Position numbers and translations under genes: made by a program
Shown here: in pieces, positions 7,281 to 19,200 of the stretch
Layout of the letters: the number at the start of each line of letters is the position of its first letter
Position numbering within the stretch: the stretch's first letter is position 1
The notes under the pieces: model-generated
The model's input: the letters and a program-made list of their open reading frames with translations, nothing else
Told to the model about the DNA's origin: nothing
Database searches by the model: none
Assembly: GCA_012513875.1 (NCBI GenBank)
Contig: JAAZBI010000099.1
Location: 1-35,970 of the forward strand
DNA length: 35,970 nucleotides
Direction: 5' to 3'
Source of the DNA: Mollicutes bacterium
Lineage (GTDB): Bacteria > Bacillota_I > Bacilli_A > RF39 > UBA660

Positions 7281-10200
7281 ATGGAAGATAAACTGCAACT
7301 CTTTTATAATTCCCTTTCAGCTAATCCCAACATCAAAGGGATCCCCGATGATTATGACGTTTTCAGATCAACCCTTGCCGATCCGGAAAAGTCAGAGCTG
7401 TTCTATAACTCCCTTTCAGCAAACCCCAAAATAAAAGGCTTACCAGAGGATTATGATGCATTTGTATCAGGGCTGAATCTCAATACAGGAGGAGTAACAC
7501 CCAAAGAGGAACAACAGCAACAAAGACAGGGATACTTCGAAGGTCTTGGCAATAAACTGCAGGCCGGAGCTCTTAGTCTTGGAGAGATAGTAACAGAAAT
7601 ACCACAATTTGCCGAAGGTGTATCGAATCTGCCATATATGATATTCTCTAATATGATGGTCAATAGAGCAGAGAAGAAGGGGGAAATTGACAAAGAGACT
7701 GCCGATGTTCTTAAAAAAGAACAGTTATTACCGAAATCAAGTTTCGCACAGGGATTGCCACGGATGCCCGGCGAACAAACAGTAGGGGAAGCATTAGCGA
7801 ATAGTAAGCTTAATCAATTCTTTGAAGATAAAGCAGAAGAACTCAGCGAGGCAGCAACGAGATATGACAGGACAGCTACCGAATATATTAAAGACAAACA
7901 ATTCGGGAAGGCTTTAGGAGTAGTCTCTTATGGTATAGCTGAATCGTTAGCCCCAACGCTGGCGGCTGCATTTAGCCCTTATGGAGCAGCTTATCTCGGA
8001 CTTGGCGTAGGCGCACAGTCTTACGATGAAGTAAAGGACCGAGAGGATATGTCAGAGATGATGAAACTTGCTGATGCTGTCACTTCTGGAATATTTGAAT
8101 GGGTATTTGAAAGGTTCGGGACCCGGGAGATGGCACAATTCCTTAAAGGATATTATAAACAGGCTGGTAAAAAAGGGATAGAACAGGCCATTAAATCACA
8201 AGGGCTACAGAATCTTTTCGCAAGGGCTTATAAGAAATTTGGGTTATGGTTCGCTCCTTTGCATGAGGGATTGTCAGAGATGCTCACAGAATTTGGCCAG
8301 AATTGGGCAGCAAAGTTCTCAGGGGAAGATCCTAACAGGAAAATAACTGACAATGCTATTGAGAGCTTCCTTGTTGGAACAGGGATGGGTGGTGTATTTA
8401 CATCAACAGCCGCACTTGCAAAGAAATTGAAAGGGCAGGAAGATGAGACAGGCACTCCTGGTGAACCTGTTGATCAGGGACCTCCTGGTATCGGGGAACT
8501 AAAAGTACCCTATACGGAAGAGCAAGCCACCGAAGCAATAAATGAAATCGGGAAAGACCTGAAGTTTGGAGACACACCCCTTGAAGAAGATCCTAATCCT
8601 ATTATATCATTTGCCGAAACTAAACTGGGGCAAAAGGTTATCCTTAAAAAAGAGGGTGGAGTAAATGGGGATACCTTCTTTATTGCTTTTGATCTTGAGA
8701 CAAATGAACCAATCCTTGTCAAGCCCAGGGATATACTCGAACGCAAAGACGTGCCTTATCAGGAATGGGTCAAAAACGAACTCAATAACTATAATATAGT
8801 CAAAACACAAGGGGGCAAAATGGTTGCCCAGGCTGAAGCACCAGTACAGGAAGGGCAGGAAATAACTTTAAAAGATAAGAATTTCTATGTATCAGAGGTC
8901 ACTCCCGAAGGGATAGCTCTTAATGAGATTGATGAGGAGGGGAATGTTACTGGCGCAACCGTACATATAACACCCGATCAGTATGGTCCTGTCTTTGGTA
9001 TAGAGGAACAGCCAGGAGAAGCTCCTACGATAAAAGAGGGGGCTACTGGTCAGCCGGTGACAGAAGATGCTCAAACAGCACCACAAGAGGAACTACAGAT
9101 ACCTCTTAATAAACAAGGAGAGATTGATTATGACAATATTCAGGATCCTCAGACTTATGCTCAAGCCTTAATACAGGAATTCGCAGAAGGAGCCCCTACC
9201 GTACTGGATGAACTTATCACAGAGAAACAAGATGCTCTTGCTAAAGCAGGTAAGGTAAGTAATGCTATTGAGAGAGCCCGGAAGATTAAATCACTTAATT
9301 CGGAGATTAATAAACTCACTGATGTAAGAAATATACTATCTCCTACGGCCACTACTACCACAATCGCAAGTCCTGCCGTGGAACAAGCTGAACCAATAGA
9401 ACAGCCCACAGCGCAGGACATGGCGAGGACGAAAGAAGAACAGCCTGTAGTCGAGCAGACTACAGCCCAAACTCCATCGACCCCGGACGAGACTGTACCT
9501 GTTGAAGCAGAGATGCAGAAAGCCGGGGAGGTGGAGAAAAAGACTTCCGCAGACCTTACAAAGGCCAATGCAGAAATAGATACTAACCCTACAGAGGCTC
9601 AGAAAGAAGCCGGGAATTACAAGAAAGGGCATCTGTCAGTACAAGGGCTTGATATATCTATTGAGAATCCTGCAATGTCCGTAAGATCCGGGACCGATAA
9701 GGCAGGCAAGAAATGGAGTGTAATGCTCAATAATTCCTATGGGTATTTTCGCAGGACCAAAGGGAAGGATGGCGACCAGGTAGATGTATTCCTGGGCGAT
9801 AACCTGGATTCAGATGCAGTATATGTTATTGATCAGGTTAATCCAGAAACCGGGTTATTCGATGAGCATAAGGTTATGATGGGCTTTATCTCCGCTCAGG
9901 ATGCTAAGGATAACTACCTTGCTAACTATGAACCGGGATGGAAGGGCCTTGGCGCTATCTCCAAAATGTCTATTGACCAGTTTAAGGATTGGTTAGGTAG
10001 TGGGACCAGAACAAAGAAACCTGTTGACGGGAACGTGCCGGTTAAGAAAAAGGCAGAACCAAAGACAAAAGCAGAGAAACCATCTAAACCTGTTAAAGAA
10101 GTTACCCTGAAGCCCAGAAAGAAAGGATTCACCTACGGGCCTAATAGCAGAACAGGGAAAGTTCTCTCCAAAACTCCTAACTCATTTCAGGAAGCAGTTC

Positions 10201-13200
10201 TCCAATTCTTTATTGGGGGAGGGAGAATAAAAACACAGGACTTCCTTGATCATACCGGATATAAAAGAGGAAGCCGGGAGTTTAGACAGTATGTCTGGGC
10301 AATTAAAAACGATGGACAAAGGCTTGATACATTCAATGAAGCTCTTGATAATAGCTTTGGGATAGAGGATCAGGGTCCGATGGACATGATTAATGAGGTC
10401 ATTGACATACTTCGGACATATCCTGGAAGAGGACACATGATGACTGCACTTGAAAAGATGCAGGATGTTGAGACTATTCCTGACCACATGCTGCCCCCGG
10501 AAGAAGATCCTTCTCTTGAATATGATGACTTACAAGGAGCCGATGAGGAGACAGAAGAGCTTACGGATGACATAATGGACCATCCGGAAGTAAAAGAAAT
10601 AATTAAAGAATACTCTTTTGATGGTGTTTTAGATGTTAGTAAACTACTGGATAAAATAGACACTGATCCCAATGAATTTACTATCTTTCCATTCGCTCTT
10701 AAGAAGTCCGAATTACTGAAACTTAAAGAAAGACTGCAAGATGAACAAAGAAGAAGAACGCAAGAAAGTCAAACAGGGACTGGTCAACATAATAAAGATC
10801 AGAGCCAGGGCGCAAGGGAAAACACCACTCGAAGTGATCAGGGAAATGCAGTACGAACTGGACCAGTCGAAAAAGGACCAGACGAAAAACCAGAAGTAAC
10901 TCGCAAAAGTTCACAGAAGTCCAAGTCAGAATTTGCAGGAGAAGTACTTGAGAAAAAATCCCCGAAGGGAAAGGCTGAATATGGTTCAAAGAACAAAGTA
11001 TTTACAGCCGATGCAGCTCAGAAAGCCCGGGAATTACTAAAGAAGAAACTCGGGAACCTTAATGTAGGTATAGATCCTGAGGTTATGCAAGCCGGGATAA
11101 CCCTTGCAGGATATCATATCGAGGCCGGGGCACGTAAGTTCGCTGATTATGCAAAGGAAATGATCAATGACATGGGAGAAGCTATTAAACCCTATCTGAA
11201 ATCATTTTATAATGCTGTTCGTGATTGGCCTGGATTCGACACCGAAGGTATGGATGATTATGCAGCAGTATCAACGATAGACGTTAGTAATTTAGTCGCT
11301 GAAAATTTGGATAATACCAAAGAAGTTAGTAACTTACATAAAAACATACAAGATGTACCTAATAGATCAGGAGATAGCCAACCAAATAGCCAGAACAACT
11401 CCGATGAAGTATCCGGAGATGAAGAAACTGTTCCTAATGAAGGAGGCAGCAGCAGACCGGTGGGAGATGAATCTTCGCAACAAAATAGAGAAACAAGAGG
11501 GGGAAGAAGTAGCCAGGGTGGTAGCGGTCTATTTGCCCCTTTATTTGGAGAACCAAGCAATAACAAGGTTTCTCAGGAGGACCAAAGCCCAGAGCTTACG
11601 GATGATGATGCCGGAGATTTTGACGGTAGAGGAAATGATCTATTTGGCCCAGCAGGACATGATAGCTCTGTCTCCAATACAGGAGAAAAGGGTAGCAACA
11701 TTAGCAAGGGAGTATCAACGTCTTTTCAGGAAAGGACAAGGTTAAGAAAGATAGCCCAGCAAAAAGCTGAACCTATTCCTATCAAAATAGCTGACAAAGG
11801 GAATATTGAGGAAACTCTTCCCGTCTTGCTTCCTGAACAACAGGAAGATGTCCTGAAAGCAGAAAACAGATTTTTCAATGAAGCTCACCAGACCCATGAA
11901 CTGGCCTATGGTAAAGGTATGTTATTTACCAATGGTACCGGAACCGGCAAAACATACACAGGATTAGGTATTATCAAACGATTCTTAAAACAAGGGAAGA
12001 GAGATATTCTTATTGTTGTTCCAAGTGAAGCTAAGAAAAAAGACTGGATCGAGGACGGGGAAAATCTATTATTATCAATAACAGAACTTAAAGATACCAA
12101 AGATAAAGGTAATGGTGTCCGGGTCACTACTTATGCAACATTCAGGGCTAATGAGAACTTAAAGAATGTTGATTTTGACCTTGTTGTATATGATGAGTGT
12201 CATAGGCTCATGGAAGATAAAGGGGGTAATCCTTCCGCTACCACTGAAGCACATTACCAAATGTCTAATGTATCTCCAAACAGTGCATTTACCAGAATAA
12301 CAAGTGTCCATCCCTTATGGATAAGACGTTCAGCCCTCAATAGGGAAATACGTATTGAATCCAAGAGCACAAATAACCTTGATCTTATGGACTGGCAGCT
12401 TGCCGAGATTCGTGATAAGATCAAAGCCCTTGAAGAAGAATTGAAGACCGTAGAAGAAGAAATAAGGCAGGTTGAGCCTTCAATCAAAGAAAGAGCTGAG
12501 AAAGCCCATGATAAAACAAAAGTTTTGATGCTTTCTGCTACACCGTTTAAAGGCCATTTTAACCTAAGATATGCTAATAAGGTCCTTTTTGATTGGGGTG
12601 ACGAGACAACGTATGAACAGGCAAGTAGGGGGATGAGCCGTGTGGATCCCGAAGGCCGTTTCTTCCTTGATAACTTTGGGGCTGCCTATGAATGGAAATT
12701 CCATCGCCTGCAGACAAAATCCAATGCTAATGCGGAGGCAATTGCTATGCAAGAGGTAGAGTTTGCTGAAAATCTCATGAAACAGGGGGTCCTTTCTGGA
12801 AGAGCGATTGAGAGTAATATGGATTATTCAAGAGAATTCCCTTTGGTAGCCCTTGATAAAGCAGAAATATTTAACCAGGGATTCACAGACATATTTACTT
12901 ATGGCGAGGCAGCATTATTCCCTAATCTAACAGAACCGGCTTCTGAGGTATTCTTTAACTATAACTATACTACTCAGCTCCTTGAGTCCCTAAGGGCTTC
13001 AATGTCTATCCCAAGGATAGAAAAACACCTTGCTCTTGGAAGGAAGGTAGTTGTTTTCCATCGCAGAAAACAGGCAAATGCTTCTCCTCCATTTGCTAAC
13101 ATTCTCCAGGTAGCACGTAGCAATGCCAATACTGTTCTTAAAAGTGATACAGCAAGGGAGGAAGAAAAAGCAAAGGCAAAGGAAACTCTTGTCCAAGCAG

Positions 13201-16200
13201 ATTTATTTGAGGAAAAATACAGGGAGCTTCTTGAATACGAACAGACCCTTAATTATTCATCAGCTATTGATCAGATCATTCAGAAGTTTGGGGCTGAAAG
13301 GGTAGGGCTTGTTAATGGGGATGTAAGCAAGAAAGACAAAATGAACAATATCCGCAGATTCAATGAGGATGATTCAGGGGTAGATATCATTGTCGTTCAG
13401 GAAGAAGCCGGGAAAGAGGGCATATCCCTTCATGATACAACAGGCAAGCATCCACGGGTTATGATGAGCCTATCACTCCCTATCTCTTCAACTACTGCAC
13501 TACAGATGGAAGGAAGGATATTTAGAATAGGACAGGCCAGTAACGCTATATTTGAAAATCCTATCCTGGGCCTTGATATGGAGATAGCTGATTTTGGCCA
13601 GAAGATAAACCGTAAATTAAGTACTACAGAGAATCTTGCCGTAGGGAACCAGGCAAGGGATCTTATCCGGTCATTTTCAGAAGGAGTATTGTTCAATGCC
13701 AAAAAAGACGATCCCCATATTGACCAAGGGAAGGGAGGTAAGGAATATGATAAGAAAGCTCAACAGCAGTTATCTGAGTTTCGTAGAGCAGTACTTGTTT
13801 ATTCCACTAATCAGAAAAATAGAGGCCGCCGGGATTCGAGAGAAGGGATAGACTACTTTGCCACTCCTGAACCATTGGGGCAGAAAATGGTCGAATGGCT
13901 TGATTTAAAACCTGGGAATTCAGCTATGGAGCCAAGTGCAGGACATGGAGCTATTGCAATGTGGTTCCCTGAGAGCATAAATACAACATCAATAGAACCA
14001 TCCTATTCCTTATATGCCAAGTTGAATGCCAGGGCAGGGGGAGGAAACAGGAAGATAGTACGTTCAAATTTTGAGGACTTCAATATCGTCAATAAGTTTG
14101 ACGGGATTGCTATGAACCCTCCGTTTGGGACCCAGGGAAAGATGGCAATGGATCATATTGAAAAGGCATTCAAACACCTTAGAAACAGAGGCCGGATCGT
14201 TGCTATTATACCCGATAGTCCCTCTATGCAGAAACGGTTTGATAGTTTCATAAATGGAACCAATGAAGATGGAAAACCACTGAATCCCGATGCTCATTTA
14301 GTCGAATCCATTAAGCTGCCAAGAGTAACCTTTGAACAGGCAGGTACTCAGGTAGCAGCCAGGGTAGTTGTTATTGATAAGATCGAGATCAAGACGAAAG
14401 CACAGATACAAAATGAATTAGCTGCAGAGGACTTACAAAGAGTCATAAGCCAGAGAGGGGCCACCCTTCGTCCAAAAGAAATGCTTTCAGCAGAAGCACT
14501 AAGAAGATACGAGGAGCAGTTTGAACAAATGCCCCATACCATTAACAGGGAGTTGCCGGAAGTAAAAACCGTTGATGAGTTTTTTGATAGGATTGAAGAT
14601 ATATCTGTCCCTGCCAGACCTGAAGCCCCTGAATCTGCTAATTCAATATCCACAGATTCCCCGACTGCAACCGAACCAGCACAGGAAGGCGATGTCGCTA
14701 AGTTAATAATTCAGAAACACAGCAAGACCGGGGCAGAACTGCCAACAGTACAATTATTGAATCGTGTCAGTTCAGATGTTTATAATAAATATAAGTCCAT
14801 TGCTAGTTCATTCGGGGGCAGATGGAGCTCTTATAAGCGAGAAGGGATGATTCCTGGATTTATATTTCGAAATGGTGAGGATGCGAAAAATGCATTGACA
14901 CAAATAAATAACACAAAAAATGATGTATCTTCGTTACATGACAAAGCAGAAAAATATATCAAGAAAAACAAGGTCTATTCTCAAGCCAGACCAAAAACAG
15001 ATTTCCCCGAAGAAGTATCATTTGTCTCAGAAGGATCCTTGGGAAATATACCAGGACAGCTTAATTTATTCGGGGAAGAAGTATATTCTCCCACCCCCCC
15101 TGATGATAACGTAACGTATGTAGAAAGGCTGCTCTCAGATAAAGGGCAAATAGAGTTTATTGGTGATAAAATAACCGGGCCATCCGAAATACGCTCATCG
15201 GCAGATATAGCTTTCCTTTTTAAGAATCTTGAATCAGCAGCAAGCGAAAATGTATTTTTTGTATTTATTGATAAAAATAATAAATATAAAGTGTTATACA
15301 TGTCAACAGGGACAACTAATATGGCACCTGTCGATACAAAAATAGTAGTTGCTGCAGCAAAAGAGTTTAAAGCCGAAAGAGCTGTCTTTGTCCATAACCA
15401 CCCATCTGGATCTCTAAAAGCTTCCGATTCTGATATAAAAACATATAGCAGGACACGTGATCTTTTAGAGAAAATAGGAGTAACTCTTGACCCATCAGTA
15501 ATAATCAATCTTGACAGTGGGGAATATGCTGTTTTTGATACTAGTAGCTTTTCTGTTGTACCAAGTGACAAGATGTATTATGACCTATATGAAACGGTGA
15601 CTCCTCAGTCGATCTATCAATTTGATAGGCAGAAATTATATGCCCCCTTGTCTGATCATCACGCAATACGGGAATCTTCAGATGTAGCAGAGTATTTAAG
15701 CAGAATGAAACGAGGGACAACCCCAAAAATACATGCCATAATTCTTGATCGTAACCTAAAGATCACTCGTTATGCATTGTACGATGAAACCATTACAAGG
15801 GAGAAACTGATAGAAGAGTTATTGTATGAGGTAGGTAAGCATGGGGAAAACATAATACTGGCATCAAATAGTGATCCTGCCCCGGAACTATTAAGCTCCA
15901 TTTCAAATGCCATGAAACTAGCAAATGGGCAATTATTAGACTATGTTGTTATTAAGCAATCAGATGATATTACAAGGAATTATAATAGTTATGCTGACCT
16001 TGGCTATCTATCAGAACCAGATATTGAATACGGAGAAGGTCCCGATGCTAAGTTTCGGATCTCCGATGACCTGTACTTCTCTCCCGTTGAAAGAGCCCTG
16101 GATGCAATAAAACAGGACAAAGCAACTGTTGAGCAGTTCAAGGCCATGTTGTTAAAGAACGGAGCAAAACAGGCTGAACTTGATTGGATGGGATGGGATG

Positions 16201-19200
16201 AGTTTGCTAATGACAAGCGTGTCATCACCAAAGCAAAAATCCAAGACTGGATTGACCAAAATAAAATCAGGGTTGAGGAAGTACAGAAAGGCGGTTTCCA
16301 ATGGAAAGGAAATGATTTAATAGTCGGGGGAAAAGTCGTTGCTAATCTTATTCACAACGAAGATGGAACATGGTCTTATCAAAGTGATTTTTCAGAGGGT
16401 GAAGAAGCATGGGAAACCAAATTGGATGCACAGAAAGAAGCTGAAGAAGCAATTATTGGTGATGCTTATTCCCCAAATGCTACCAAATACTCCCAGTACA
16501 CCCTCCCCGGAGGCGAAAACTACAAGGAGTTGTTGCTGACGATGCCTGACTTACAAAGAAAAAACAGGCTTGATTACAATAGAAGATTTGGCGAGCTTGA
16601 AAAAGAAGTATTACAAAGACTTGGCGATAACATTAAATATCCGGCAGCATTTAATTTATATGATGCAAAACATAATGGATTATTAACCCCGGACGAATTA
16701 TCTCGCTTAAATAGTATTGACCAACAGGCAAATAAAAAACTGCCTGAAAACTTTAAATCCTCCCACTTTGAAGAACCCAACATACTTGCACACGTAAGAT
16801 TCAATACCCGAAGAACCCAAGACGGGAAGAATATCCTTTTTATCGAAGAGATCCAGAGTGATTGGGCGCAGGAAGGGAAAAAGAAAGGATATAAGTCAGA
16901 TAAAGATAAACTTTTCAAAGACTTAGCTGCAAAAGGAATATTCCAGGATAGAAAATCAACGATTGAAACATCATTTATTGATAAAGAAGGGAATCAGATA
17001 TATCATCCAAATAGCAACGTACCACAGAAAGCATCACCTGAACAGGATGCTGCAATAGATGAATTCTATAAAGAATATCAGAATATAAGCAATGCTTCTA
17101 TCCCCGACATGCCCTACAAGAAAACCGATCAATGGGTTGGCCTGGCACTCCGGAGGATGGTCCGCTATGCCATTGATAACGGCTTTGATGCTATTGCATG
17201 GACTCCGGGAGAGGTACAGAATGAGAGGTATGATCTGAGTAAACAGGTGGATAAGATTACTTATAATATCAACGAAAAAACAAGGAAGACCGAGTACCCC
17301 TTCAAAATGAGGGTGTGGCCAAAAAATGGAGGATCCCCGATTGTAAGAGAGATAAATAATGTAAATGAACTTGAAGATTTTGTAGGTAAAGAAATTGCCG
17401 AAAAAATTGACAGTTCCGGGGGAGAATACGAAGGAGGCAATAGGGAATATAAAATACTGTCTAACCTTGATCTTAAAGTCGGGGGCTCCGGCATGACAGG
17501 TTTCTATGACAATATCCTTCCGTCTATTGCCAATAAGTTGGGTAAGAAGTTTGGGAGCCATGTTGAAGAAACAAAGGTTGTAAATAAACGATTCAATATA
17601 AGGCTTAAAAACAACGGATTTTATGAAATAAATGATATTGATGGCCACATGGTCATAAACAATGTTGATCCGGAGAAAATTGATCAATGGAAGGAGTCAT
17701 CATATACAGTTCACTCTCTTCCTATAACCGATGCAATGTTCGATTCCTACCGGCAGGGGATCCCGTTATTCAGAAGGAATCAATACCAGGGACAGTCCTT
17801 GCTTTTTGATGTCGTTGGCATCAATACAAGCCAAAATCTGGAAAAGGAAATCCGGGATAAAGTAAAAGACCTTGAAGAAAGCCTACATACGAAGATTACT
17901 ATAATTCAAAACAGGGGACAATTACCCGAGAGGATCCAAAGGCAGGCTATCAGGCAAGGTATTGCCACTAACAAACGGATTACAGGAGTATATGACCCTC
18001 AGACAGAATCAGTATATGTTCTCCTGGATGATGTTAAGGCAGTCGGTATCATTAAAGGGATAGAAGAAGTAATTAAAACAGTCCTTCATGAAGTAGTCGC
18101 ACATAAAGGATTGCCTTCATTATTAGGGCAAGACGAATATAACCGGTTACTGGATTCTGTCTATTGGGATATGCCACAGATTGACCGGAGTTTCCTGATG
18201 GAGCAGTATAATACTACAGATCCTCATACAATAGCAGATGAATACCTTGCTATGATGGCTGAACAGAACGTCAGCCCCACCCTATTCCAGAGGATTCTTG
18301 CCAAAATACGTCAACTGCTTAGGAAACTATTTAAGATCAATTACTCCGAGAACGATATTCATGATATGCTTCGCAGGAGCCGTGAAAATCTTCATAAGCC
18401 ACAAGCAAATAATTATACAAATGCTGAGGAATATCTTGAAGCTATTGATACCTATGAAAAAGCAAGGTTCAGGGTTGCCAAAGCATATAGTAAAAATATT
18501 GTTGATAAAGCAGCCGAGGCATATAAAGAAAAAGAGGTCAAAAGGAGTATCAAAGAGACCAAACAGGGGATAAGGGAATATATTCAGGATCTTAACCTGC
18601 CGGTCCGTAAATTTGAAGAAGAGGTATTAAAACGTGGGGGCAAGCAGGATGATCAGTCAAAACCTTATAGGGATACCAGTCTGTCTTTTGGCCGTCAGGA
18701 GAAGTTATACAATGATTTCTTTGACCAGAAGATGAAGCCTGTACTGAATACGGTTGCAAAGATGAAAAAAACCGGGATCCCGGGAGAAAATATCTTGCCA
18801 TATATTATCGCTAAACATGCTATTGAACGTAACAGGGTATTCCGCACAAAAGAGAGAGACGAGTATATAGCAAGTAACCCCGAAGCAACACCTTCTGAGA
18901 TAAAAGAGATTGAAGAAGTACTAAAGGATAAAGATTATTCGGGGGTTATGCCATTCGACAAAGAAGGAGAATATACCAATCCTGACGAACTTGCCCAGGA
19001 TATTGTAAATGAATTTGAAACACAACTCAATAATAAAGGTCTCATTGATGAATTATGGGAGAACCTCAGAACTGCCAATACTTCTATACTGGATACATGG
19101 GTAAAAGGTGATCAGATATCAGAGGAGCAAAGAGAAGAGTATCTGAATAACTTTAAATACTTTGTTCCCCTTCGTGGATGGAGACAAGGAGCAGCAAAAG

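Noticed and set aside
11353..11745. 130-codon plus-strand ORF inside the giant gene
   Set aside because: It lies over the acidic, low-complexity linker between helical and ATPase domains; the main frame is continuous with recognised domains on both sides, and no start signal supports the alternative.
14981..15571. 196-codon antisense ORF
   Set aside because: It overlaps the RadC/JAB domain on the opposite strand and has no recognisable motif or promoter.
17034..17687. 217-codon antisense ORF
   Set aside because: It mirrors a conserved-looking LPD segment of the giant protein; its translation is I/F/Y-rich, as expected for a shadow of an AT-rich gene.
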